A stretch of DNA of 64,000 nucleotides, taken from positions 372,001 through 436,000 of the forward strand of contig NC_064675.1 of NCBI RefSeq assembly GCF_023278565.1, given 5' to 3'. The notes under the pieces are model-generated. The model worked only from the letters and a program-made list of their open reading frames with translations, made no database searches and was not told the origin of the DNA. Positions 45,768 through 58,145 of this stretch are shown in pieces (positions within the stretch are counted from its first letter, which is position 1; every line of letters begins with the position of its first letter). The translations under genes and the position numbers were made by a program. This DNA is from Colletotrichum lupini (lineage: Eukaryota; Ascomycota; Sordariomycetes; Glomerellales; Glomerellaceae).

Positions 45768-48700
45768 TAGAGGTTTATAGTATAGTTAACGGCGTTAACC
45801 TCTTTTATATAATTTTAACGACGCTAAAGAAAATTACCGATCGAATTAGCCTTTTACCTATTCTAACGGTTATTTATACTAATTCTTATTTACTATATAA
45901 ATACCTCGTTAAATTAGGAACGACGAAGGAAAAGAGGCTTATAATTAATATTATAACCCTTAGGTAATTATATAAAAAGCGCGAGATACTTAAGATCCGT
46001 TAGATTAATAATAAAAATAACCTTATAAACGCTTTTATAAAAGTAATACTAAATAAGGGATTAGAGTAATTCGTGGGTAGTAGAAAAGTTACTATACGAA
46101 TAAAAGGATAGGTTATATAAAAAGAATAGAGAAAGGGGGGAAAAAGAGACGACTTAGTAAACGGGCCCGAGGTTAAATTATACTTTTAATTATAGCGGTT
46201 AAATTAATAAAAAAAAGAGAAAGTTAGTATCGGATTAGAAATCTAATTCGACTGCGGCATTCTACTTACTGCGCAGGGGCTAATTAGGGGCCCTATTTAC
46301 GATTATCGTAACTAGCTTAACTTACGGTTAGAACCTCCTTTTTATACCTATTACGCAAATATTTATATAGTTTAATTAATCTCTTCGTTAACTACGGTTC
46401 GAACTAACTACCCTATAATAGGGATACTAATAGTTAGTTTATATTCTAATAATCCTAAATTAGTCGCTTTCGTACTTTATAATTAATAAGTACGGGTCGT
46501 ATATAAAAATAACTATTAATAATTAATTAATATAAAAATCGTAGTAAGTAGCTTATTAATAAGTACCCGATTTTATAAGCCTATATAGTAGCTTAAGTAC
46601 TTTAATAATTATACTTTTTAAGTACTTACTAGCTATTTCCTTCAGTAAATAGGCTAGGATTTTCTTTATAAGCCCTATAGCTAATTAAGTATAGGCCTAG
46701 GTAATATTACGGCTTTAAATCTTATATCCCTTCTTTTATAGTAATACTATTAGTACTATTATTAATTATTAACTATAGCGCTATATAGTAGGTAATTATA
46801 TAAGTAGCGTTACTTTTCCGATATTATTATACCCCTAAATTACGTATTTAAACTTCTCGTATAGCTAGGGTATTTCTTTTTTTTTAATCTTACGAACTAT
46901 TCGTAATTTAAATATATAGAGGTTTATATATTTTTCTAAGTTATATAGGATAAATTAATAAACCCCTCGATTATAAAGAGTATCTATTTTAATAAGATCT
47001 AATCCTTTATATAGCTTTTTAATAATTATAATTACGCCTTCTTTACGTAGTTTAATTACTAGCTTAAAATCGGCTTTTTCTTTTATTATATAAAAAGTAT
47101 TAAATACCTCGTTACTAATAATAAATTACCGCGTTAGGGCTTATTATTATAGTCTTTTATAACGTCTTATTAGTAGTATTAGTACCCTTTTAGTAATTTC
47201 CTCTTCCTCGTCGTTTATTAGTACTACTATAACGATTTCGTTAAAAATAATTTCTTATACCTTTACTACGGGTTATATAGTTTCCCCTAGCTCTTCTTCT
47301 TTTTATAAATTAGAAATTACCTCGTTAAGATCTATATAATACGGTCTAATTACTATAATTAATACTTTAAATAGCTAGTTATAATCTCTTATAACTATAT
47401 AAAAGCGCTCGTTAATAAAAATTAACTTATATAGCCTAGCTTATTATTAAGTAATTTCGCGCTATACTTATATATCCGAATTTAGTAATATATTTAAATT
47501 ACCCCCTATATCGGGCCTATTACGCGTAGTAATTACTTTATTAACTTATTTTTTTATACTTATTTTACGTAATACTTATATTACTTTTTTAATTACTTAG
47601 GCTCGTTAGCTTATGCTTAGTAACGGTAGTAAGGCTAAGGTCGTTTTTAAATATACTCTAAATACTAATAGTATTAATATAAGTCCGTTAGGCCCTATAG
47701 TATTATTATAGTATTTAAGTACTATTTAGAAGTATTCGTTATTAGTAGAATCCGGATTTTCCTTTTCAATAATTCTAAATACCCTTTTTAATTACTAATA
47801 TACCCTTTTTATCTTTTTAATACTATAGTACGCTTTAATAAGTACGACTTTTAGTTATATACTATAGGCCGTCGTATTATCCCTAAATTCTATTAATTTA
47901 AAGCTAGTACTAGCGTCGGTTCTAATACTATCTAGCGGTCCTTAGTATATATTAATTTAGCTTTTTCGCAGGGCTACTTATATTATCTTTACTTATAAAT
48001 CCCGAAGGAATTACCCTATTCAAAAAGATATAGCTATATCGATTATATATAATACTAGCCGACTATTTAAATAAAAAATATTAATAACGATTTCCTAGTT
48101 AAAGTTAAGCTTATTACGTAATTTAAACTTAAATCTGCGTAGGCTCTATGTATTTATTTAGTATTAATAATATACCTTTATTAACTACTTTAGTGCCCCT
48201 ATTTTAATAATATTATTATTTAATTACTTTAGGAAGTTATATAGCCTCGTAACTAATAAGTACCTAAATCTCTAATATAGTTTTCTAAGCTTACTTTTTA
48301 TTACATAATTAATTAACTTCGTATTATTAATAAGCTTTATAAACGCATGCCCCTATTGTCGTTCGACTATCTCGAAGTACTTATTACTAAAGAGTTTATT
48401 CTTTATATTATTAAATATAATACCTAGTCAATCTATATTTTTAAAATATAAAAAGAATAGGGTATTAATAAGTAAAATATAAAAAGTTATTATTCCGAAA
48501 TACGTCTCTATTTTTATTATACTTAGGGCGACGATTTCTTTATTTAGGCCGAAACTAATCCTTATAATACCCGCTATTAACGTATTAAGTATTACTAACG
48601 CGATGTTTTATAGTACTTAGAATTACCCTTTTTTTTAGTTAACTATTATAATACCCTAGTATTTAGGATAATTTTATAAAAATTATCTAGGCCGTACTTT

Positions 48701-51700
48701 TTACTTATATAAAATACTTATACGAGCTTAGTATTTAAAAGATTTAGGTAGTATAAAAAGGACCCCTTTAACTACCTCTAAATTTACTTAGTACTATATT
48801 CTTTTTCTTTAGATATTAAGAGAGATAGCGTCTTTTCTTTAATTATTAAAAAAATAGGCTTTAGCCCTATTAAATTCGCCCTTTTAGCTACCTCCGTATT
48901 TATTATCTAAGGGACCTTCCCTTATTATTTATAAATAAAAGCCTACTTATTAAGAGCTTTTATTATTCTCTATTTATTTAGCTTTATATATTTTTTAAAA
49001 GCTAACGGGGTAAAAAAAGAGTAGTTAATATTATCGATTTCGTTATAATCTAATTCGTTAGTATAGGGGGTAAGATCTTCTTTATTTTCTAAATCTTTTA
49101 TAGGGGGTATATACTTTAGGCTATTATTTTAGCTACTATTACTAAGTTCCGTACCCCCGGATCTACCCTTATATATAATAAGGAATTAGTTAAACTAACG
49201 AGGGCTAGTTTTACTATTTATTACCCTCGACTTTTTATATTATTTATATAATTTAATACGCTCTTCCTTAGAGTAGTTACTTAATTAATATTTATCCTTT
49301 TTATAAATATAATATTACTTTTTTTATTACCCTACCCGTAAATTAAATTTTTATTTATTTAATGAATCTAGGCCTCTTTATTAACGATTACCGTATTTAG
49401 CCTCTTTTCTTTTTTTATTATATGTTCGATTAACTTAATATTATTAATAAGGGCCGTTATATACCTAAAGGTAGGTTTAGTACGGTATTCTTACTTTAAT
49501 ATTAAAACTAAATCTTAGCCTTAAATAGAGCGTTTCGTAATCTTTAGGTACTTAGTATAGGGTTATTTTTACCTTTAATATACGCTAAACTATAATATAC
49601 GCTAAACTATAATATAAAAATATCTAATTTTCCGCTTATTTATCCCCTTATTTAGCTAAGTTTTCGCTAGCTTATTAATTTAATTAATAAGCTTTTTAAA
49701 GATCTCTATTTATAATTTACCCTCTATTATCCTAGCTATAAATATAAAAAAAATCGCTCGTAGTTTAGATAGGAGCTCTAGGTTCTTATCGTAGGTTTTA
49801 AAGTAGCTTCGGATTACGTTAATTATATTAAAAAAGTCGTTTCGATCGAAATTACGTACCGCTTTATAATAATAATTAAAGGCTTTACTTATAAGTACGA
49901 TATTAATTATTAAATAGTACTAATATTCCCTAATTCCGACTTTTTCTTAATAATTATAAAATATCGTTAGGGTTTTTTATAAGACCTTATACTTCCCCCT
50001 AGAATATAATTTCTTTTTTAAAAAGATCTTTCTAAGGTCTATAAATTACTTCGTATTTACTATTAGATTTTTAGTATTTATATACGATTCTTATATTATT
50101 ACGTATTATTAATAACTTCGGGTCGTTTACCTTTTTTTTTTTTAGCTAATCGGCGCTAAATTTCGTATTAATAGTAGTAATAAGTTGTAAATCGAAATAG
50201 GTAAAATTATTAATTATTATATTTTTAGTACTATATTTTACCCCGGTATATCCTTTTACGACGATAGATTTCCGTTAGTAATTATAAGGAGGAAATCTAA
50301 GTCGTTTACCCTTTTTTTAAATTCGTTAAAGCGATTATACGCTCTATTAACCTATGCTTAGTTCCATAGTACGAATTCCTCCTTTATAATTATCGTTATT
50401 AATATTTTATATAGCTCTCGTAATTATAATTACGCTAATAATACCCCTCGCCCATAAAAGAATTTATTAACTACTTTCGTAATTCCTAGGCTTATGCTCG
50501 CGAACTATTTATTTAGCTAATAGTTAAGGTTATTTACGATCTTATAAAATAGGGGTTACCCCTATAGCCCCTTTCTTTTATAAACCTTAGTTAAATAAAT
50601 TAATACCGCGTTAATTTACTTATTATTAAACTAATCCGTAATTTTATATATCTACGTCCCTTAATAATTTAAGTTAATATTTACTTACTTATAAAGGATT
50701 AGGATTCTATTTAGGATCGGGTTTTATCCTCTTCTTCCTTACCCTAACTTACTAAGGGTCGTACTCTAGCTTATATTTATATTAATAATTATTAATATAT
50801 TTAATTTTAATAAAGATATATTTAATCCGCGCGCTAATTATAATAAATCCGTACTTTTATTACCTAACGAATTTATTAAGGTCTAAGAGATTCCCGCTTC
50901 CTCTTACTATCTTATTACTACTCTCGTTTTTATTATTTTTAATAATTACTACTACCTTTTTAAATTACTAACTATTATACTTATTAAAATCCTCTTTTTT
51001 ATTTAATATAAAAGGGTAGGTTTTAGTAGTTCTTTTTTATAATAGTAATAATAAACGTTTATATTATTATAAAAAAATATAGTAATTAGTCTCGGGATCT
51101 TTACTAATTACTAATTTTTATTATCCCGTATACTTCTAGCTTCTTAAGCCTCGTATTCTTTATAATCTCTAAATAGCTTCTTTTTTTAACTTACCTCTTT
51201 TAGGGTAATATTTTATAAAAATAGTTAAAAATAAACGCTAAGTAGCTCGTAAAAGAGCTATATAAGCTATTAAGAACTATATAAGCTATTAAGTATAGTT
51301 AACGAAGTTAAGCCCTCCTTTTTATAAAATTATAAATTTTAAGGACTTACTAAAAATACTTACTTATCGCTCGTATATAATAAAGTTAAATACCTTAGAA
51401 ATCTTATTTTTTATAGCCTTTTAATACCTTATTTTATATCTTTTAAATAGTTTTTTTTATAGCTTAATTATAGTTAAGTAATTATAGTTTATTAGTAATC
51501 CCTTTTATTACTTAGTTAATTTTTTAAAATTAGTAATCTCGTACTAGGAGCTAATATAAAAAAAGCCTTTTAATAGCCCTTTAGAAGATTCTTTTCTTTT
51601 CTTCTTAAATCCTCGTCTTTTTAGCCTTTTTTTAAATTAATAATAACTCTAGCGAGAGGTCGTAAGACTACTTTAAAGTAGCTACTTTCTTCTTAAGTTA

Positions 51701-52606
51701 ATTTCTAAAATCTATAATACTCTTAACTTAATATTATTAAGACCTCTAAATCCCCTTTTTTTTTTTAAACCGTCCCCTATATTATATTCTTAAGTAATAC
51801 CCGGGGGGTAATTAAAAGAGCTATAAAGAGGTTATTTAAATTACGAGCTTAAAGTCGTACTTATAAGATCCTCGTAATAATAGACTTTTTTATATACTAT
51901 AAATCTCTTAGCTTAATAACTTTTATAAGGTTACTTTTGTTACTAAGTAAAAATATTTATATTTAAAAATCCCTTTTTTTAATCGCGCGGTACTTTTTTA
52001 TATTATATTATTAAACTCGTTTATTACGCTAATTAATTAAGTAAGTAGTTATTATATAAGTATTTCTTTTTACTAATTTAATTAGTTAATTTTTAATTAT
52101 AGGCCGGCTATAGAAAAGTCGTTTAGTAAAAAAGCTACTTAGGGTAATAGTAAAAGGCTAGTTACTTAAGTAGTTCCGTTAATTAACGTAGTTTAACGTA
52201 GTAAACGTTAACCTCTTATAAGTAATAAAGGGCTATAATTACTTAATTCCGTGCGGTATTTAAAAATTACCTCTTTTTTTATTTATTTTTATAAAGTTAA
52301 TTAGTACAAATCTCCTATTTTATATAATATTAAAAAGTCGTTTTTTTTACGTAATAAGATACCTTACCGATCTATAATAATAAAATTTAATTACTAATTA
52401 GTATTAGTATCCTTATTATAGAGTAGTTAGTTCGAACCGTAATTAATAAAGAGATTAATTAAACTATATAAATATTTACGTAGTAAGTATAAAAAGGAGG
52501 TTCTAACCGTAGGTTAGGCTAGCTACGATAATTATAAATAGGGCCCCTAATTGGCCCCTGTGTAGTCGGCTATATGCCGCGGTCGAATTAGACTTCTAAT
52601 CCGACA

Positions 52607-52640
52607 CTTACTAACATAATTCGCTTCTTAGTCCGCATAG
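52607..52640 (+). promoter_or_regulatory. Intact branch point and acceptor of the 20.8-kb P450 intron
   Basis: Directly after Copia C the sequence reads CTTACTAACATAATTCGC, then TTCTTAG, then TCCGCATAG before exon 52641. TACTAAC at 52609-52615 is the perfect fungal/yeast branch-point consensus, 26 nt before the acceptor. It survives because the duplicated target CTTAC supplies its first bases. Confidence 0.6.
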
Positions 52641-54092
52641 TACGAGGCCTCAAGTCCAGTCGGTCTTCCCTGGCAAGACCTCTTCACGGATCGAGATGGT
52701 GCACGTCATGCTGCAAATCGGCGTCTCGTGGCGAACCTTTACTCTGTCACCTCTCTTAGAGCAATGGAGCCCGATGTCGAAGACTGTTTGAGAGTCTTTG
52801 TAAAGCAACTTGGAGACTTGAGTCAGACTCAAAATCCCATCGACCTTCAGTTTTGGATGCAGTGTTATGCATTCGATGTTGTCAGTCAAATCACAGTAAG
52901 TCTCTCCGTAAACTTGTCTCATTCGTAGTCCTGTCACACATACTCACCCACTCCATATAGCTTGGACAAAGATTTGGATGCCTTGATACAGGAAGCGATT
53001 GACTGGGAATCTTCGCTAGTCAACACGTTTACCTCAAGTACTGCGCTATGGTGGGAATAGAACACGAGCTACATGGAACCCTCGACTGGATACTGTCCAA
53101 ACTCCCACCAGGACAGCTGATGAATGGGGTCAACTTCACTGCCGAGCAGCTGAAAAAGGGCAGAGTCCGGTTTGACATGGAAAAGGGGAGCCCAGACAGG
53201 CAAGACTTCATGTCCAAGCTCTTCCGTCTACACCACGAAAATCCCGGAAAGTTCCCAGAAAGCGCGGTCTTTACGACCTGTATGACCAACATTGGAGCTG
53301 GCTCTGACACAACTTCGATATCACTGTGCGCTGTTATCTATGACCTTGCGTCCCACCCCAGGGTGCTTCAGAGGGTACCTGACCGACTCTTTATGAGCGG
53401 AGAGATACTCTCCGCCTAGCTTGAATGATCTTTCTAATAATCATCACAGCTTCGGGAAGATATCGACGCCAAATTCGCAGAGCTAGACAACCCTGAGTTC
53501 ATCCCTTTCAAAGACGCCCAAGCTATGAGCTATCTCCAGGCTTGCATCAAGGAGTCACTCAGACTACATCCAGCAACAGGTCTTCCGCTAGCCCGTGTTG
53601 TCCCTAAAGGTGGCGTGAATCTTCTTGGCAGAGACTTCAACGAGGGTGTAAGTCCCATTACCACAGCCTTGATGGGCCAAGTTGGTAGATATAACTGACC
53701 GAAATGACTGTAGTGCGTTGTAGGCGTGAATACTTGGGTCTTGCACCGGAATAAGGATGTTTTCGGTGCTGATGCCGATGAATACCGCCCTGACAGGTGG
53801 TTTAGTCAGGACAAAGAACACATTTCTCTCATGGAATCGAATTGGATACCGGTGAGTCGAATTTTCGCTGAATTTCCCCGGGTCATTACTGATCGATCGT
53901 CTCTAGTTCGGGGTAGGTTCTCGTACCTGCATTGGGAAAAACATCAGCTTGCTGGAAATCAACAAGCTTGTGCCCATCTTGGTCAAGACCTTTGACTTCA
54001 CACCCGTGGAGCCGGAAAGAATCCGGCATGAGAACTACTGGTTGGTTAAACAGGTCGATATGTTATGCAAAGTTTCACCGAGAAGTCCCTAG
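52641..54092 (+). pseudogene. Cytochrome P450 2, 3' exons, one in-frame stop
   Basis: Exons 52641-52895, 52961-53374, 53450-53647, 53714-53851 and 53907-54092 splice in frame (all GT-AG) and continue the protein from 31410-31794 to about 502 residues, full P450 length. Landmarks: DLFTDRDGARHAANRRL, I-helix IGAGSDTTSISL, ExxR KESLRLHP, YRPDRWF, and haem loop FGVGSRTCIGKN with the cysteine ligand. A TGA at 53000-53002 (GCLDTGSD-stop-LGIFASQ) breaks the otherwise continuous frame; CGA-to-TGA by a single C-to-T change would explain it. The third intron's acceptor is CATAG at 52636-52640 after branch point TACTAAC at 52609-52615. Likely a recent pseudogene. Confidence 0.88.
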
Positions 54093-54307
54093 TAAGGCAC
54101 ATGTAGTTTTTGTGAGGGGCTTCTCATGGGCAAAGAGGACATATATCCACATAGGGCTCAGAGAAAGGAGTTGAACATCAGGCAAGTCATTATATTTTTC
54201 TATTTCCTAACTGGTCAGAATATCAACGCCCACTGTGAATCTTGCTGAAATGTCTTGAGTGTGCCTGGTAATTGATTTTGAATTCTCGGTTCATTTTCCT
54301 GATAATG

Positions 54308-55270
54308 CTACAATAGTAGTACAATGATTGCAAAGGAAATCGCAGAAAAGAGCATCCATTGATCTCCAAGAGGTCTGCCATTCCCCCCACTCCCAACACG
54401 CTCAATGAGCTTATTCCCAAGATCTGAGATGCTGCTTTGGAAGTCCTCGTAATTTGACGCAGTCCAGTTTGCCCCGCTTGCTCCAGGGACAGCGTCATCA
54501 CCCGTGAAGGCAATATATAGGACATCATTGTCATCATGTCCTGAGTTGCCATTGATACTATTGCCGTAGCACGCAGTGGCGAGTGATATGGAAGCCTCAC
54601 CTACCATGGCTTGAGGGCCATCGTCACCATTTGTATCTCCCCAGATTCCGTACAGCTACATAAAATGGGTTAGACTAGGATCTTAAGCAAAATAGAAGTA
54701 GCCCTACCAATTTGTCATTGCACACGACAGCGATTACGCTGAGTGGTTTGACGCCATGCTTTTCTGGGCTGAACGTAGGCCAGCCGCTTTTAGTACCTTC
54801 ATTCCCGAATACAACATAGGTGTGTACCGAGGCGTTGAGGTCTCGTCGCCCAGTCCCATAACTCCTCAGCTGGTCGCGGAATGTCGTCTCAGATTGAGTG
54901 TCGGTGGAGCTGCCGCAACGTCCGTCGCCTCCGGCTCGCTCGCCATCGCAGTCCACGTCCATGTTGGCCAACTCGCCATTTTTTCCTTGGAGATATATGA
55001 TTTTATAATCATCCAGGTAATCTCCGCAGTAGCTGAAGTCTAGTGGATGCATTTTGTGAGCATCTTCGGAGCATTAGCCGGTGAGAGGATGAAGCACGTA
55101 CCTCCGCTGCCACCCTCACTGCTGTGAAACCCGCTTGCTAACGTATGGTGGCACTTGTTACGCCCGCGGACGAACCCATAGAAGTCTTTCACATTGCTCG
55201 GAATATCGCGTGTCAACGCTTGTGTTGCTAGAAACATGAAAAGAAGGAAGACGCCGCCTAATGAGACCAT
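54308..55270 (-). CDS. GH75 fungal chitosanase, secreted, possibly membrane- or GPI-anchored
   Basis: Exons 55270-55102, 55039-54708 and 54655-54308 with introns of 62 and 52 nt, giving 282 aa. N-terminal signal peptide SLGGVFLLFMFLATQAL. Glycoside hydrolase family 75 landmarks in order: CHHTLASGFHSSEGG, FSYCGDYLDDYKIIYLQG, MDVDCDGERAGGDGRCGSS, NASVHTYVVFGN, VCNDKLLYGIWGDTNGDDG and MVGEASISLATACYGN. The Asp of GIWGD and the Glu of VGEAS are 13 residues apart, the spacing of the two catalytic acids in Fusarium chitosanase. Unusual tail: GSGGNGRPLGDQWMLFSAIS followed by a hydrophobic end (FAIIVLLL), which suggests GPI anchoring at the cell surface. It hydrolyses chitosan and is probably unrelated to the metabolite cluster. 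An upstream Met at 55360 is possible. Confidence 0.92.
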
Positions 55271-56676
55271 GATGACTTTAATGATGGCCGCCGATGAGCC
55301 TGAAGAGAAATGGATGAGGTGAGACGGGATGCTCGGGTCGGGGCAGGGAATCGTGAGCAACGAGTCGCGCTTTGGTCTCCACGTGATCCACGGAGTCCTG
55401 CAGCGCCATTCAAAGCACTAGTTGTGCACAGCCCTCATTTTAGACGCTCTGAAATGAACACGAGCACGCTGGGGGCTCTTGGCCAGGTCTCAAGCGTCTT
55501 GACCGGGGCTGAGAGAAGCAATGATGGGATGACGCGCGACTGACAGCCAGGCAACAATACTCTGTTGAAAATCGAAGGATTCATGGTTCTCAGCCATGTC
55601 TGGTCTGTGTGCGACAGGCGTTCAGCCACCCATGGAAATGAGGCGCAATATGACTGAGACCTAGAATCCGGCCCGCTCCGGATGGCTTTCTGTCATTGTT
55701 CAACTCAGGCCCAACTTAATCGGAGCGCTGACAGTGGAGAAAGACAGCGCTTATTTAACCCTAAAATTAAGGTGCCCCCAATGCCTCAAATGGCTTAGTG
55801 TCAACGAAAGAAATGGCATCGATGGTTGAGGTCGAATGACATATGCAACTCACCATATCTTGAGCTGCCACCCAGGCAAATCGCGTCTCTCACGTTTTTG
55901 GCTCAATCGTCTCGACTCATTATTTTACGAGAATCAGAAACCATCTCACATTGGGGATGGCTGTGCTTCGTTGTGTGAAATATGGCTCGACAGGGCGATT
56001 CGAGGGCGAAAGTCCAAAGGTGTTTGAAGGTCTTGTGGTCGCAAAATCCACGGTGTTAATCGTGGCAGCAACCAACGCCATGTATACCCTACGACATCTG
56101 TAACACATATGAGAATGAAAAGACTTAGATCTCATCAAAGATAAATTTTTGCACGAAGTATGGCTGCATGAAGCTGCATCATGATTCGGTATCGATACGT
56201 CGTCCAAGGTGAAACTGTGAATCTGCTGGCAATTATTATCAGTGAGTCTCGAACAACGAGATCCAGTCAGCTTCCGGACGTTCCATCTTGTGTCACGCTG
56301 TCATCAGCTCACATCTGCCTGCTCCAACAAAACGGCCTCTTAGCCTGTGCTGCAAGTCAATGAGATTGGCGTACGTTCGACCGGATTATATCCGGCTTTG
56401 ATGCACTTCAGTGCAGACAAGAATGCCCTTCCTGTGTTGGTGTTATGGTGGACTTGCTGCTGCCCATACTAGTGCCCGTCATAACTCATGTTGGTTGGAA
56501 CAAACATCATCAGCAAGCACGATACTCCACTGTCACAGTGCCGCAGACCTGCATTATCCTGCTTGGCCAAGATGAGGGGTAAGTTCACTTGGACACCTGG
56601 AGACATAAATGAGCACAGATTGTTGTTCCTCTCTGAGAGAATCTTTTGCCAGCTTATGGTTCAATCTTCATACATC
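55271..56676. other. Long intergenic region between divergent chitosanase and methyltransferase genes
   Basis: About 1.4 kb. Only short frames without recognisable families. No repeat and no RIP signature. It holds the promoters of both flanking genes; I see no clear copy of the shared G-rich motif, which suggests that regulon does not extend here. Possible 5' untranslated sequence lies before the methyltransferase start. Confidence 0.4.
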
Positions 56677-58145
56677 ATGGTTGACTCTCAGAGAACCACT
56701 GGAGCTGAAGAGAGCGCTGTGGGCAGTGTTCCTTCACCATCTGCCAACAACCTGGAGCCTACTCGTAGCACCGGCCACGACATTGCAATCAATCACGGCC
56801 CCATTCTAGAGGCCGAAGCAGAGAACAGTGACGTGAGAAATACCATGAAATTTCTTAGAATGAAGTCGCTGACCCTGCTTCATAGTTAATAGACGACGAT
56901 GCCTCGGACAGAGCGACAGTAAGCAAGATTTCTCGCTGAAACGTTCTCATATAAAAGTGATCTCCTGACTTGCTGTAGAGTGTGGCATCTTCAAGCACAA
57001 GCTTGTCCAGCTCGATTCTTCAGCATCGCTTGGAGAATGGAAGAACTTACCACAAATACAAAGACGGAAGTGAGCAACCATCTTCAAATTGAATCTGCCA
57101 GGCATCGAATCCAATTGCAATGGAATTTACTTACAAACCTAGAATATCTTTTCCCCAACGACGAAAGAGAGAACGACAGGCTTGGTTCGTAGCCCGAGGA
57201 ACAATTGGCAGTCTAGATACTAAAGATATTCGTAGATTTGCAGCATGACCTTTATCTGTTGACGCTGGAATATAAGCTGGGTCTTGCTCCCCCGAACAAC
57301 GAAAATTCAGGCGTTAAGCGCGTCCTGGACATCGGGACAGGCACGGGACTCTGGGCTATCGAATTCGCCGATGAACATCCTGAAGCTGAGGTGGGCTCAG
57401 CTTCTTCCCCTGGCGAGATGATCTTAAACTCAAGTGTTCGCAGGTTCTAGGGGTCGATCTTACTCCGGTACAGACTCAATTGTATGGGTCTGCTGTTTTC
57501 TTAGATTATTTCATTCACTAATTGGTTTACAGTGTTCCGCCGAATCTAAAATTTGAAGTTGACGACATTGAACAACCCTGGACATTCAGCCAGCCTTTCG
57601 ACTACATACACATTCGTGGCATGACCTCTAGTGTCTCTGACTGGCACGCATTCTTCAAGCAAGCATACAAGTATGCGTTTTCCTGTTTCCTCGTTACAAT
57701 TACCTAACTAATCCTCTGCAGCGGCCTTACTCCCGGTGGTTATATCGAACTATTCGAAGGTCATGCGCGCACACAGTCGGACGATGGGTCGTTGACTCCT
57801 AATCACGCATTCTGGCAGTGGGCAGACAAGCTGGACGAGTGCTGCAAGATCCTCGGCCGTCCATTTGTCCACGTTCCGAGTCTTGTTCCTATCCTTGAGC
57901 AAGCGGGTTTTGTCGATGTGACCATCGTTCCGTTCAAGTGGCCCATCGGCCCGTGGGCAAAAGATCCATATTACAAAGAACTTGGGGTGTGGGCTCTTGA
58001 GAATGCCTCCGAGGGCCTCGAAGCTTGGACAATGGCAGCACTGACTAGGGCGCTCGACTGGAGCAATGCAGAGGTGCAAACTTTTCTGGCTCAAGTCAGG
58101 AAGGACCTGAAAGACCGAAGCATCCACCACTACTGTCCTTTGTAA
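56677..58145 (+). CDS. LaeA/UMTA-like SAM-dependent methyltransferase
   Basis: Eight exons: 56677-56832, 56886-56918, 56979-57069, 57143-57184, 57236-57390, 57444-57481, 57533-57670 and 57722-58145, all introns GT-AG, giving 358 aa. The N terminus has DDDASDRATSVASSSTSLS and LENGRTYHKYKDGKYLFPND, the entry signature of this fungal family. Motif I is VLDIGTGTGLWAIEFAD. Further along come VLGVDLTPVQTQ, PPNLKFEVDDIEQPW, FDYIHIRGM and GLTPGGYIELFEG. LaeA is a nuclear regulator of secondary metabolism, while many relatives methylate small molecules, so the role here is open. It lies next to P450 2 and the chitosanase, so it could belong to the cluster. The many small exons explain why no single long frame exists. 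Confidence 0.9.

Larger units (their letters stand above)
33101..46432 (+). mobile_element. Ty1/Copia retrotransposon copy D, nested in copy C
   Basis: Plus orientation, inserted in the 3' part of copy C (by C's orientation, the reverse-transcriptase region) with exact target-site duplication GTTAG (33096-33100 and 46433-46437). LTRs are 33101-33305 and 46228-46432. Without the Gypsy insert it is about 7.04 kb, the short form like copy A. Internal Copia domains lie in the same order as in copy A, with RIP stops. The RNase H region is split by Gypsy element E. Confidence 0.93.
31833..52606 (-). mobile_element. Ty1/Copia retrotransposon copy C, outer layer of a three-element nest
   Basis: Minus orientation. 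Its LTRs are 52402-52606 (5') and 31833-32037 (3'), 205 bp each, with exact target-site duplication CTTAC at 31828-31832 and 52607-52611. Its own sequence is 31833-33100 plus 46438-52606, about 7.4 kb once the inner insert is removed. It contains the ~330-bp extra segment (about 51193-51513) shared with copy B. RIP-mutated throughout. It interrupts the third intron of P450 2 exactly at the branch-point region (CTTAC|TAACAT), and the duplication restores CTTACTAAC on the right side. Confidence 0.93.
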
